Shown: positions 51,572 to 61,236 of the stretch, piece after piece
How positions within the stretch are numbered: position 1 is the stretch's first letter
Layout: every line of letters starts with the position of its first letter
Source: Lachnospiraceae bacterium P6A3
GTDB taxonomy: Bacteria; Bacillota; Clostridia; Lachnospirales; Lachnospiraceae
NCBI GenBank assembly: GCA_000702085.1
Contig: JNKP01000006.1
Location: forward strand, 1 to 64,000
Direction: 5' to 3'
Length of the DNA: 64,000 bases
Position numbers and translations under genes: made by a program
Notes under the pieces: model-generated
Database searches by the model: none
The model's input: only the letters and a program-made list of their open reading frames with translations
What the model was told of the DNA's origin: nothing

Positions 51572-53482
51572 TCATTCGTTTATTTCCAGCCCTTTGATCT
51601 CCGCTTTGTGCCTGTACATCTTCTCATCCGCACGTTTTACGGTACTTTGAACGGATCTGTCCTTGGTGGGGATATATTCCGCAATGCCTACGGCAATGGA
51701 TATGTAATCATCGGGAATGGGTGCAGCGTTCGTGTAGGGACTCAGTTTTGAGGTTATCTCGTCAAAGAGATCGAATCTGTTTATGTAATCGTTGCCCGTA
51801 AGGACGGCTATGAATTCGTCTCCTCCAACCCTGTACACAGGACTGTGTTTAAACACATTACATATGAGCCTGCATGCTCTTACGATGTATTCGTCACCTG
51901 CTTCATGTCCTTTTGAATCGTTAACGAGCTTCAGATTATTGATGTCAAACATTGCTATGGCAAAGTTAATGTTCGCATCGGAATTGATCTGTGACTGAAG
52001 GAAGAGCTCTTTATCTTCGTAAGCCCGTCTGTTGCTTACGTTGGTAAGAGGATCACGTTTCATGATGTCCACCAGTCTCTTGTTGATAAGGTCAAGGCTG
52101 AGTGCGTGACGGAATTTGTCAAATACCAGTCCCAGACGGCTCTGATATGTCTGGAGAAGATGGTTGAGTATCTTATCCAGACAGTCTCTGAATACTACAT
52201 AGCCGAAAGCATCCGAGCCTTCATGAAGGGCAAGGAATGCATATAATCTGTTTTCATCCTCCGGATCATACCCCGGAATGAGCGAAGAAGAAGGGAATCT
52301 CGGGGAAGCATATTCGGTCCCGTTTTCCATAGAATACAGAACATCCATGTTGGAACTGTAGCCTTCTTTATCCAGAGTGATATTAGGGTCGTTTATTGAA
52401 AGACCGAAATTGGGTTCGAGAAGTACATGGAACGAATCTCCTTCAAAAGAGTGATCAAGAAGGAGAAGGTCATGTAGTCTTACACTGAATTCGGAAAAAG
52501 TAATACTGGAAAGAACCGTGGAATCAATAAGGTTCAGCTTTCTGTTGAAATAGGTATTCTCCGCTCTCTTGGAGAACATCTCGCGTCCCATGCGCCTTCT
52601 TAAATCATCACAGTATCCCTTGTCATCACATTTACAGCTTTCTGCGGGAATAAATTTACAGGGGATGATCACTTCTTCGCTGACAGTTTCGCCCGCAAAG
52701 AGTTTTTTCCACATATCTCCGCAGGCCTCGCCCATCTGTATGAAGCACTGATCGACGGATGCGATGGAAGGGTAGAAGATCCTGCTGTTATCGATATGGT
52801 CGTAGCCGGTGACGAGAACCTGCCCCGGAACATCCACATTGTTCTTTTCGAGGGTGATGCAGGTTTCCATGGCCAGGCCGTCATTTGCACATATTATGGC
52901 GTCGGGCAGAGGCTTGCCTTCGCTGCAATATGCATTAAAATATCTGGTGATCGCAGCGTTTTCCCATTTCGAGTAATAGACGTCAATCAGGTCACCCGAT
53001 CTTCCGTTTTCCTCAAGATAATCTTTAACGGCTTTCAGTCTGAGATTGGAATCCATGGAATCATCGGTTCCGGCCATAAAGATGATGGTTTTGACGCCGT
53101 GCACATCGGATAAATGGGAACACATATCCCTGGTTGCCACATAGTTATCGGAACCGATATAATATGCGCCTTCACGGCGGACACCCTGTAATATTACGGG
53201 AATCCCGGCTTCATTACTCTTTTTGACAATGCGGTCAACCTCTTCCTTGAAATCAAGGCCGCTTCCGAAAATTACGGTTCCGTCAAAGTCTTTTAAGTCG
53301 GGCAATCTGAATATGTTCATCTCGCCTTTTTTGTTGGCGGCAGAATCGACATAAGTGGGATATCCGGTGAACAGGAACAGATCCGCTTTTTCGGATCTGA
53401 GAGACTCTTTTAATCCGGTAAGAAACTGGGTCAATATCTCACAGCACCATCCGGTTGTGAATACGGCAATCTTTTTTTTCAT
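51572..53482 (-). CDS. LacI-type ligand-binding domain fused to GGDEF (diguanylate cyclase)
   Basis: A 636-residue protein with no signal peptide, membrane helix or HTH. Residues 1-~285 form a LacI/periplasmic-binding-like fold (KKIAVFTTGWCCEILTQF, VDRIVKKSNEAGIPVILQG, PLPDAIICANDGLAME, VTGYDHIDNSRIFYPSIASV). A middle region follows, with Cys in ESCKC at about 282-285. The C-terminal GGDEF domain (about 475-636) has DPLTNVSNRRAYE, FDINNLKLVND and YRVGGDEFIAVL. No RxxD inhibitory site precedes GGDEF (FKHS instead). It should make c-di-GMP in response to a small cytoplasmic ligand, perhaps a sugar. A GAGGG supports the start at 53482, not 53512. Confidence 0.85.
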   Translation of the reverse strand: MKKKIAVFTTGWCCEILTQFLTGLKESLRSEKADLFLFTGYPTYVDSAANKKGEMNIFRLPDLKDFDGTVIFGSGLDFKEEVDRIVKKSNEAGIPVILQGVRREGAYYIGSDNYVATRDMCSHLSDVHGVKTIIFMAGTDDSMDSNLRLKAVKDYLEENGRSGDLIDVYYSKWENAAITRYFNAYCSEGKPLPDAIICANDGLAMETCITLEKNNVDVPGQVLVTGYDHIDNSRIFYPSIASVDQCFIQMGEACGDMWKKLFAGETVSEEVIIPCKFIPAESCKCDDKGYCDDLRRRMGREMFSKRAENTYFNRKLNLIDSTVLSSITFSEFSVRLHDLLLLDHSFEGDSFHVLLEPNFGLSINDPNITLDKEGYSSNMDVLYSMENGTEYASPRFPSSSLIPGYDPEDENRLYAFLALHEGSDAFGYVVFRDCLDKILNHLLQTYQSRLGLVFDKFRHALSLDLINKRLVDIMKRDPLTNVSNRRAYEDKELFLQSQINSDANINFAIAMFDINNLKLVNDSKGHEAGDEYIVRACRLICNVFKHSPVYRVGGDEFIAVLTGNDYINRFDLFDEITSKLSPYTNAAPIPDDYISIAVGIAEYIPTKDRSVQSTVKRADEKMYRHKAEIKGLEINE

Positions 53483-53596
53483 GTGTTTCCCTCGCAAAAA
53501 TGCACTGTACATTTATTATATCATTTGAAAGAGGATAAAACAGACTCTACTTATACATGGAAAAGTAGTGTATAATAGATTGGTTAAGGGGGATTT

Positions 53597-54532
53597 ATGG
53601 ACTACAGACAATATTTGATCGATAACTGGAATATGATTGCCAAGGCCAATGCGGAGGACTATCCGAACGGCGTAGACTCTGTCGGTTTCAGGGCAGAGAA
53701 GCATATAGCATACCTGGGGGATTATGATCCCGCACATATGCTTAATCTGTATTATCCGGAAGACTTTAAGGGGGATTCGAAGATTCCTGCGGTCATTTAT
53801 ATACACGGCGGCGGCTGGATGTATGGAAGTGCCGATATTTCAGAGAGATATCTCGGGTATCTGGCATCGCGCGGATACGCCGTTATGGCCATGAACTATA
53901 CTCTTCTTCAAAACGGAGATCTGTCCGTTATCGTCCGCGAGATTTTTTCCGCAATGCACTGGCTGGAAAAATACGGACCCGCAAGAGGTTTCGATCTGGG
54001 AAAGGTTTTGGTATGCGGAGATTCCGCAGGAGGTCATCTCTCAATTCTTACCACATGCATAACCCTCAGCAGCGACCTTCAAAGCATCTACGGTGTAGAA
54101 GGCCTTTCATATAAGATAAGTGCGGTTTCCGTCAGCTCACCCGTTGTGGAAACTTCTAAGCTTTATATAAACGGAGCGGAGGGAACCGATCTTGGCGAAG
54201 GAACCGCGAAAGCATATGTGGATATGATGCTGGGAGAAAAGGGCGAAAAGGCACCTTGGAAAGGACATATGGCAGCTTCCGAGACGGTTCCGGGTCTAAA
54301 TCTTCCTCCCGTATACATCATAGATTCCGAAATGGATTCACTGAATGCTCATACAGGTTATCTGAAGAAGATCCTGGATGATTATTCCTGCCCTCATGAG
54401 GATATATATTGGACCAAAGAAGAAGGAATACATCTTCTTCATGTATTTAACATAAGCCATCCCGAGTGGAAGGAATCCGTCGAAGCCAACAACGGCATGC
54501 TTGATTTTTTTGAAAGGACTCTCAGATCATGA
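53597..54532 (+). CDS. Alpha/beta-hydrolase fold esterase/lipase
   Basis: A 311-residue alpha/beta hydrolase of the HSL-like type. The oxyanion motif HGGGW is at about residues 70-74 in IYIHGGGWMYGSAD; the nucleophile is Ser143 in VCGDSAGGHLSILTT. The Asp may be in YIIDSEMDSL and the His in GIHLLHVF. No signal peptide is seen, so it is cytoplasmic. The start has GGGGG upstream. Its stop overlaps the next gene's ATG by 4 bases, which couples it to the phosphoglycerol transferase. It may act on an ester of the surface polymer pathway. Confidence 0.85.
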   Translation: MDYRQYLIDNWNMIAKANAEDYPNGVDSVGFRAEKHIAYLGDYDPAHMLNLYYPEDFKGDSKIPAVIYIHGGGWMYGSADISERYLGYLASRGYAVMAMNYTLLQNGDLSVIVREIFSAMHWLEKYGPARGFDLGKVLVCGDSAGGHLSILTTCITLSSDLQSIYGVEGLSYKISAVSVSSPVVETSKLYINGAEGTDLGEGTAKAYVDMMLGEKGEKAPWKGHMAASETVPGLNLPPVYIIDSEMDSLNAHTGYLKKILDDYSCPHEDIYWTKEEGIHLLHVFNISHPEWKESVEANNGMLDFFERTLRS

Positions 54533-56421
54533 AACGTCCCGACATAAAGATCAATCCCAAAGTAATAAAGGTAATCGGGCTTGCCCTTTTGGGCATTTTG
54601 TTTTTCATACTCAGTTTGCTTTCCTGCAGTGTCATATGGATGTATTCCGTATGGGGCAGGAATCTTTCCATAAATGATTTTCTGTTCCAGATCAGGATGC
54701 TGGAAGGAACCGGTAACGAAATGGTCATCAAGTACCTGCTCGGAGCGCTTCTTCCCGCAGTAATCATCACGGCGGTTCCCGTCGCTTTATTCATCTGTTT
54801 CAGGAAAAAAGAAAAAGAATACATTCCGGGTCTTATCAAATGGAGTATGATCACGGCGGTTCTTGCCACGTGGTGCGTATTTTTGTTTGGAGTAAAATGG
54901 CTGAAGGTTGATGAATATTTCGGATTTGCGGGCTTCAGGGGAAGCGCCGCGGAGGAGTATATTCCTCCCGAGATTGAAACCATAGTTCCGGAAACCGTGG
55001 TCATATCATCCGGAGCTGCCGCTGAGGAAGACAGCGAGTGGAGCGAATTCCGAATGTCCCTTGCCATGGAAGATGCTCCTTGGGAAAAGGGCGACTCAAG
55101 GGATTTTATCGAGAGCTATTATGTGGATCCTTCCACGGTCAATCTTGTTTTTCCCGAGCGTAAAAGAAACCTTATCTTTATATATCTTGAATCAATGGAG
55201 ATGACTTTCGCGGACAGAGCGGTCGGCGGAGCATTTGATGAAAATGTGATCAAAAATCTGACGCTTCTGTCACAAGAAAATGAGAACTTCTCCGGAACAT
55301 ACGGTGAAGGCTCCATGCTTGACGGAGGATATGCCTACAGCGGAGGAACCTGGACAATAGGTGCCATATTCTCATCCACATCCGGAATACCTCTTCAGAC
55401 CAGCGGACTTGCGGATCATAACGATATGAACACGCAGGATGCGTTCTATCCGACGATCACCACCATGGGAGACATACTCCATGATGCAGGTTACAGACAG
55501 ATATTTATGATAGGATCTTCGGCCGTGTTCGGCGGAAGACAGCTCTATCTTACCAATCACGGAGAGTTTGAATTCAGGGATCTTAACTGGGCAAAACGGA
55601 CAGGTCATCTTCCTGCGGGATATTATGTCTGGTGGGGATATGAAGATCAGAAGCTTTTCACCTATGCCAGAGAGACACTTGAGGAGCTGGGAGAGGGAGA
55701 CGAACCCTTTAATTTCACTTTGCTTACCGTAGATACACATATGACGGGAGGCTATACCTGCGAGCTGTGCGGCGATGAATTCGAAAACAGATATTCCAAT
55801 GTATACGCATGTTCGGATAAACAGGTAAGTGAATTTATCGATTGGATAAAACAGCAGGATTTCTATGAAAATACCACCATAGTTCTGATGGGTGACCATC
55901 CCACCATGGATGCTACGTATTGCAGAAACATAGATAATGATTATGTCAGAAGAGTATATACATGCATAATAAATGCACCGGCATCACCGGTGCGTAACGC
56001 TTACAGATCTTATTCGACACTTGATATGTTCCCGACGACTCTTTCGGCACTGGGAGTCGAGATTGACGGCGGAAGACTGGGACTGGGAACAAGTCTTTAT
56101 ACCAATCAGAGAACTCTGACGGAAGAGCTGGGGTATGCCGCCGTTTCAAGCTCTCTTTCAAGATACTCGTCGTTTTTGGACGGACTCGGAAATATCGTAC
56201 CCACGGACTCCGAAGGAAATCAGATAATCTATAACGAGGACGGAAGCGTGACCATAATTGCGGAAGACAGAAGCCGTGTAACAATGTATCCCGACGGATC
56301 GCAACTTGTAGTCACACCCGACGGGATACAAACAGTAATCGCTATTGACGGAACTCAGACGGTATTGCCGGATCTGTATATCTTCCCCGAAGAACCGGAT
56401 ACAGAGACTGCACCTACCTGA
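54529..56421 (+). CDS. OpgB-like phosphoglycerol transferase (alkaline phosphatase superfamily)
   Basis: A 630-residue membrane enzyme. About three membrane helices (17-38, 66-88, 101-122) precede a large external catalytic domain. It resembles E. coli OpgB/MdoB more than LtaS: IYLESMEMTF (metal ligand Glu), GGTWTIGAIFSSTSGIPLQT (catalytic Thr region, matching the OpgB GT-TI-G motif), TLLTVDTHMTGGY and VLMGDHPTMD (metal ligands). It should transfer glycerol phosphate from phosphatidylglycerol to a surface glycan. The C-terminus (about 570-615) is a string of short PDG/EDG repeats absent from the enzymes I know. It overlaps the next gene's end by 8 bases, tail to tail. Confidence 0.85.
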   Translation: MKRPDIKINPKVIKVIGLALLGILFFILSLLSCSVIWMYSVWGRNLSINDFLFQIRMLEGTGNEMVIKYLLGALLPAVIITAVPVALFICFRKKEKEYIPGLIKWSMITAVLATWCVFLFGVKWLKVDEYFGFAGFRGSAAEEYIPPEIETIVPETVVISSGAAAEEDSEWSEFRMSLAMEDAPWEKGDSRDFIESYYVDPSTVNLVFPERKRNLIFIYLESMEMTFADRAVGGAFDENVIKNLTLLSQENENFSGTYGEGSMLDGGYAYSGGTWTIGAIFSSTSGIPLQTSGLADHNDMNTQDAFYPTITTMGDILHDAGYRQIFMIGSSAVFGGRQLYLTNHGEFEFRDLNWAKRTGHLPAGYYVWWGYEDQKLFTYARETLEELGEGDEPFNFTLLTVDTHMTGGYTCELCGDEFENRYSNVYACSDKQVSEFIDWIKQQDFYENTTIVLMGDHPTMDATYCRNIDNDYVRRVYTCIINAPASPVRNAYRSYSTLDMFPTTLSALGVEIDGGRLGLGTSLYTNQRTLTEELGYAAVSSSLSRYSSFLDGLGNIVPTDSEGNQIIYNEDGSVTIIAEDRSRVTMYPDGSQLVVTPDGIQTVIAIDGTQTVLPDLYIFPEEPDTETAPT

Positions 56422-58321
56422 CGGATCCTTTCATTCTTTTCTTGGTCTCATACATCGTTTCATCGGCGCGCTTGATGCAATCATCGATTGTTTCGGGTGC
56501 GCCTTCGTATACGGACATACCGTATGCAACGGAGACTCTCTCTTCGGGAGAGATGTTTTCGTTGTTCATGACACCGTTCATCTCTTCCACGAAATTGTTA
56601 AGCTGTTCTTCGCGCTGCTCGAATGCTTTTCCCTCCAGCAGAACCACGAACTCATCGCCGCCGATTCTGTAAACGGGGCTGTTCTTGAATGCTATACAGA
56701 TAAGCTTGCAGGCATTCTTGATATATTCGTCGCCGGAATAATGCCCGAGCTGGTCGTTGATATTCTTGAGGTTGTTGACGTCGAAGAGGATGATTCCGAA
56801 ATCAAGGCTTCCCTTCCTCTCGGCCTTCTTGCGGATCTCATCAAGCCTGCTCTCGTATGCGGTACGGTTCTTGACGTGAGTAAGAGCATCGACATGTGAA
56901 AGTTCTCTGATGGAATCGTTGATGGCTTTGAGATACATAGCCTTTCTGGCTTTTTCTATTGCGGAATTAAAACGCTCGCAGTATTCTCTGACGGCTCTTG
57001 ATTCTATCTTGTCATAGATATCGACGAAGCACAGATATCCTATCCTGATCTCACGCTCGTGAATGGGAAGGAAAACATACAGGTGCTTCTCGTCTTCTTC
57101 GGAAATTCCCGGAACAAGGGTCTTGGTCTGTACGGAACGGATATTCTGAACCTTGCCGTTTCTGAGGGAATAGATTACATCCTGCTTATCGCTGTAGGTA
57201 TCTGTGTCCGTAAGGGATACTCCCGTTTCAATCTCCGATCTGTATGCGGTGGGATCGAAAAGGATATGAAAGTTATCACCCTCGAAGATATGCTCATGAG
57301 TGATGCTGTCCGTCAGGGCACGTTTGATATCGGTGTATGATTCGCAGTCCATGACGATTCTCTCGAGATTGAGAGTATGCCATGTGGCACTGCTTGAAAG
57401 CTGAGTCTTTCTGAATGCTATGGTGCCGGATCTGAGTCTCTGATCAATGATCTTCTGACTGCTCTTGCATCCGCAGCTTTCGCCGGGGATGAATTTACAG
57501 GGGATCATGATCGTATCATCAATCTGACCGCCTTCTATAAGAACGGTGATCTTTTCCGCACAGATTTTGCCGTGTTCGTATGTGTTCTGATCCACGGATG
57601 CGATGGAAGGATAGAATATCTGGGATTCCTGAATATGGTCGAATCCTGTGACAATGGCATCTTTCGGACAAGAAAGTCCGAAATTCTCCAATGCGATATT
57701 AATGACCATTGCTATTTCATCGTTGGCACAGATAAACGCATCGGGAAGGTTTTTATTCTTGATCATTTCCTGGGCTTTACCCTGAGAGGTGTTGAGATCC
57801 CAGTTTGTATAGAAGATATTGTCGTCCGTAAAATCGAGTCCCTGCTCCAGGCAGACTTCTCTGACGGCTTCCAGTCTGGCGTTGGAATCGTCGTTATCGG
57901 CGGTTCCCGCAAAGAACATGACACGCTTGACACCGTGTTCTTTGATCAGGTGTTCGGTAAGAGCTCTGGTACCTGCGGTATTGTCGGTTATTACATTGGG
58001 GATTCCGGGGATTACGCGGCCGTGGCTGATAACAGGAACACCTGCCTGCTTTGAGCGTTCAACGATATCTTCGGCCTGTCCGGGAAAATCGATAAGATTT
58101 GTTATGATGACAACGCCGTCAAACTGCGCAATATCGGGGAGCTTGAAAATGTTAAGCTCTCCGTGCCTGCTGTTTTCGGTCTCTCCGTATGTACCGTAGT
58201 TCATAAAGAGATACATGTCGGCGTCATATGATTCAAGCTGATCACGCATTCCTTCCATGAAGTGGAAAAGAATGTCCGAAGCCCATCCGGTTGCAAAGAT
58301 GGCTATCTTTTTTCTTGCCAT
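56414..58321 (-). CDS. Second LacI-type ligand-binding domain/GGDEF protein
   Basis: A 635-residue paralogue of the protein at 51572, with the same order: LacI-like sensor (1-~285; KKIAIFATGWASDILFHF, VTGFDHIQESQIFYPSIASV), an ESCGC segment at 281-285, a middle region, and a GGDEF domain (about 475-635; DALTHVKNRTAYE, FDVNNLKNIND, YRIGGDEFVVLL at about 551-562). No inhibitory RxxD is present (FKNS). It has no HTH, signal peptide or membrane helix. A GGGGGAG ribosome site lies 8 nt upstream. The two paralogues probably respond to different ligands, as their binding cleft regions differ. Confidence 0.85.
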   Translation of the reverse strand: MARKKIAIFATGWASDILFHFMEGMRDQLESYDADMYLFMNYGTYGETENSRHGELNIFKLPDIAQFDGVVIITNLIDFPGQAEDIVERSKQAGVPVISHGRVIPGIPNVITDNTAGTRALTEHLIKEHGVKRVMFFAGTADNDDSNARLEAVREVCLEQGLDFTDDNIFYTNWDLNTSQGKAQEMIKNKNLPDAFICANDEIAMVINIALENFGLSCPKDAIVTGFDHIQESQIFYPSIASVDQNTYEHGKICAEKITVLIEGGQIDDTIMIPCKFIPGESCGCKSSQKIIDQRLRSGTIAFRKTQLSSSATWHTLNLERIVMDCESYTDIKRALTDSITHEHIFEGDNFHILFDPTAYRSEIETGVSLTDTDTYSDKQDVIYSLRNGKVQNIRSVQTKTLVPGISEEDEKHLYVFLPIHEREIRIGYLCFVDIYDKIESRAVREYCERFNSAIEKARKAMYLKAINDSIRELSHVDALTHVKNRTAYESRLDEIRKKAERKGSLDFGIILFDVNNLKNINDQLGHYSGDEYIKNACKLICIAFKNSPVYRIGGDEFVVLLEGKAFEQREEQLNNFVEEMNGVMNNENISPEERVSVAYGMSVYEGAPETIDDCIKRADETMYETKKRMKGSVR

Positions 58322-58542
58322 AATTCAACTCCCCCGAGTTTGAGCAATTTACGCAATACATTATACCAAAAATCATTAATAACAGGTAGTATTTATTTGA
58401 TGTTAAAGGAATATTAATGATTAAAACGTTAACTATAATAAAAGTATACAAAACATATTTTTTGCTTTTCGCGGAGTAAAATCAGAGGATATAATCAAAG
58501 GGTCCGTTTATCTGCAGATTATGTGAAAACCGGGAGTTGAAA

Positions 58543-59454
58543 ATGGGAGTTACCGTAGTATTAAGACAGATGTCTGTGATAGCCATCCTGGTATGTATCG
58601 GGGTCTATCTTGAAAAGAAAAGGGTATTTACCGAACAGGGTACCAAGCTTATATCCAAACTTGTTGTGGATATATGCAATCCTGTTTTGATCGTTTCCAC
58701 AATATTGAACGGCAATATTACGGTGACGCATAAGGAGTTTCTTAGCGGAGTGGGTGTAGCCGCCGCCGTTTACGCTGTCTTTATCCTTATCGGTTCCGTT
58801 TTGCCGATGCTTATCGGAATTCCTAAGGATGAGAGAAAATTTTATTCACTGATGTCAATATACGGAAATGTGGGATTTTTGGGAATCCCGGTAGCCAAGG
58901 CAATCCTTCCGGAAAACGCGATGCTTTACGTTATCATCTGTAATGTTTTCTATTGCCTGCTTTTCTATACTCACGGAATAATCACACTGTCGTCCGGCAG
59001 GGAAAAGATGGACCTTAAAAAGCTGATCAGTCCCGGCGTTATCATGAGTATTCTGGCACTTCTGATCTTCTGGTTCGATATAAAGGTTCCGGATTTTATC
59101 GCCAAAACGGCAGATTATGTGGGAAGTCCCACGGTATTTTTATCGATGGTGCTTCTGGGAGCGTCCGTTGCAAGAAGTAACTTTATAAGAGATATGAAAG
59201 ATGCCAAACTTTGGATTTTTATCCTGGTAAGGCTTGTATGCGTCCCTGCGGCCGCTGTCTTAATACTCAGAGGGATAGGAACCGCGGATGAAACGGTAAG
59301 GACGTTTTGTCTTATGTGCGCCGTTCCCGTGGGAAATCTTCCGATGATCCAGGCCGAAAAAATCGGAGAAAGAACAGATATTTTATCAAGAGGCATCATA
59401 GTTACGACAGTATTTTCGTTCCTGTCGATCACAGCGTTTATGTCGCTTATATGA
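58543..59454 (+). CDS. Auxin efflux carrier (AEC) family transporter
   Basis: A 303-residue integral membrane protein with about 8-10 hydrophobic helices and no signal peptide. Recognisable AEC features are VDICNPVLIVSTIL near residue 40, SIYGNVGFLGIPVAKAI (the conserved N/G/P region) and MCAVPVGNLPMIQAEK in the last third. AEC proteins export or import small organic acids such as malate; the substrate is unknown. ATG at 58543 after GGGAG is preferred over the TTG at 58537. It is divergent from the LacI-GGDEF gene. Confidence 0.82.
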   Translation: MGVTVVLRQMSVIAILVCIGVYLEKKRVFTEQGTKLISKLVVDICNPVLIVSTILNGNITVTHKEFLSGVGVAAAVYAVFILIGSVLPMLIGIPKDERKFYSLMSIYGNVGFLGIPVAKAILPENAMLYVIICNVFYCLLFYTHGIITLSSGREKMDLKKLISPGVIMSILALLIFWFDIKVPDFIAKTADYVGSPTVFLSMVLLGASVARSNFIRDMKDAKLWIFILVRLVCVPAAAVLILRGIGTADETVRTFCLMCAVPVGNLPMIQAEKIGERTDILSRGIIVTTVFSFLSITAFMSLI

Positions 59455-59466
59455 TGTCCGGGAAAA

Positions 59467-61149
59467 CTATTCCAAAGGCAGGCAGAAAACATCGGATCTG
59501 AACAGATTGAAACCGTTGATCTGTCCGATGAATTCATAGTTTGATGCGGTCTCGCTTCCGAATACTTCGCTGAGGTCGTCGCGCCACTGAGTCAGTATTA
59601 TGGAGCTGTCTCCGTAATAGGAAGCATCACCTGTTGTGTCATACCAGTCGCAGGAAATAAATTCTCCGTCCTGTGAATTGTAATTGGAGACTTTAACATC
59701 GGGCAGGAGAACCCTGATTATTTCCTCGGCTTCGTTATTATCCAGAACTATCACATTATCTACATTCTGAGTCTTTATAAAATCACAGATCCCATAGCAA
59801 AAACCGTAATAATTCTTGGTTATCTGGCAGGTGTCCACGTACTTTTTGGATGAATACCAGGTAAAGCAGGTAAAGAGGATAAGGTAAACAAATACCCGGA
59901 TGCAAACTGCGTTCCCGAGATTGTTTGTGAGCCTTGATATCCATATTCCGGCAAGGATCATCATGAAAATGAGTTCGACCAGATAATATCTGCCCTCATC
60001 ATAGGAGCACAGAAGGTGGATGATCACATTTACGATGATTATGGCGGACATATAACCGGTTGCGACGTGGGCGGTATCGCCGGAGGGATTGTTTTCCCTG
60101 CCCCCGAAGAAAAGAATGATGAAGTGTATTGCACAGACAAGTAAGAATATCGCAAGAGCAAATCTGACTATGCAGCCTATTCCCTCAAATGAAACTATGG
60201 GGTAAATATTCAGGTACTTTGAAGGGAGTGCATTCAGAAGATTGAAGTAATTGCCGATATTTAAGAGCACTCTGGGACCGAATTCTTCCGAATAGGTAAG
60301 AGTTGCGTTTATGCCGCTGGGGCTTATGTTGTTGATCTGATGTAAAGCAAATCCGATGACGCTTATGATTGTTCCCGCGATAAGGAGAGCCGTTCTGAAG
60401 GCATTGACCGATCCGGCATCTTTTTTTCTGAATGCGAAATTCACATAGTAAGCGCCTGCGATGGGGAGGATTCCCGTGATGAGGGGGAAGAGTCCGCTTG
60501 AAAAGCCGCAGAGGAAGCACAAGAACAGCCATATTGCAGACAGAATGTAATCTCTTTTTTTGTTTTTATCCGGAAATGTAAGTAACAGAACCGCAAGAAG
60601 CGGAATCAGAATCTTGATGGAATACTGGCTGCCTCTTACAAAGAGCATGTTCACATATTCGAGCATGCCGAAATTATAGGGAATATATACAAGGCAGCAG
60701 ATAAAAAGAGATATTTCGGATTTAATCCCGCAGTTTTTGAAGATGCCAAGAAGAACTGCAAGAAGAAGGAACATGTAAATCGTGTTTGATACGGCAAATG
60801 AAAAATAGAGCTTATGCGTGACCGCATAAAAGGGGATTGCTAAAAGCATTGCCGAGTCGAGTTCGTGGGTGGTCATGTAGGACCAGCCGGGAATAAGGAT
60901 TTTGCCCGTTCTTACCATCTCTATCATATGGCTCATGAGCTTGGCAGCGTCCTGATCCATCACACCGTATGCGTGAACAAGATTGAATTTGATAAGATAC
61001 AGGAATTCAACCGCAAGAATGATCAGAAAAACCAAAGAAACAGGTTTGCGAAACAGATTTTTGATCTTTACCCCTAAAGCCATAATCCACCTCATTATTC
61101 GACTAAGCACTTTCATAAATATATCATAAGAACGGACCTTGCGAAACAT
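59467..61149 (-). CDS. Polytopic membrane protein, possibly a GT-C type glycosyltransferase
   Basis: A 560-residue protein with about ten to twelve membrane helices between residues 37 and 425 and a soluble C-terminal part of about 130 residues. The early external loop GVMDQDAAKLMSHMIEM with acidic residues and the overall layout are reminiscent of GT-C glycosyltransferases (PMT/ArnT type), but I see no decisive motif, so this is a weak call. The start is uncertain: 61149 (AAGGA upstream) or an ATG near 61083 with GAGGTGG. It lies between the AEC transporter and the MBOAT operon on the opposite strand. Confidence 0.5.
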   Translation of the reverse strand: MFRKVRSYDIFMKVLSRIMRWIMALGVKIKNLFRKPVSLVFLIILAVEFLYLIKFNLVHAYGVMDQDAAKLMSHMIEMVRTGKILIPGWSYMTTHELDSAMLLAIPFYAVTHKLYFSFAVSNTIYMFLLLAVLLGIFKNCGIKSEISLFICCLVYIPYNFGMLEYVNMLFVRGSQYSIKILIPLLAVLLLTFPDKNKKRDYILSAIWLFLCFLCGFSSGLFPLITGILPIAGAYYVNFAFRKKDAGSVNAFRTALLIAGTIISVIGFALHQINNISPSGINATLTYSEEFGPRVLLNIGNYFNLLNALPSKYLNIYPIVSFEGIGCIVRFALAIFLLVCAIHFIILFFGGRENNPSGDTAHVATGYMSAIIIVNVIIHLLCSYDEGRYYLVELIFMMILAGIWISRLTNNLGNAVCIRVFVYLILFTCFTWYSSKKYVDTCQITKNYYGFCYGICDFIKTQNVDNVIVLDNNEAEEIIRVLLPDVKVSNYNSQDGEFISCDWYDTTGDASYYGDSSIILTQWRDDLSEVFGSETASNYEFIGQINGFNLFRSDVFCLPLE

Positions 61150-61236
61150 CCCCTTTTCCTTGCCCGCAGAGGCCTCATATTCTATAATATAGTTTGGTTT
61201 TTTTATTCTGTTCTGACAGTGAAGGTACTAAATCAA

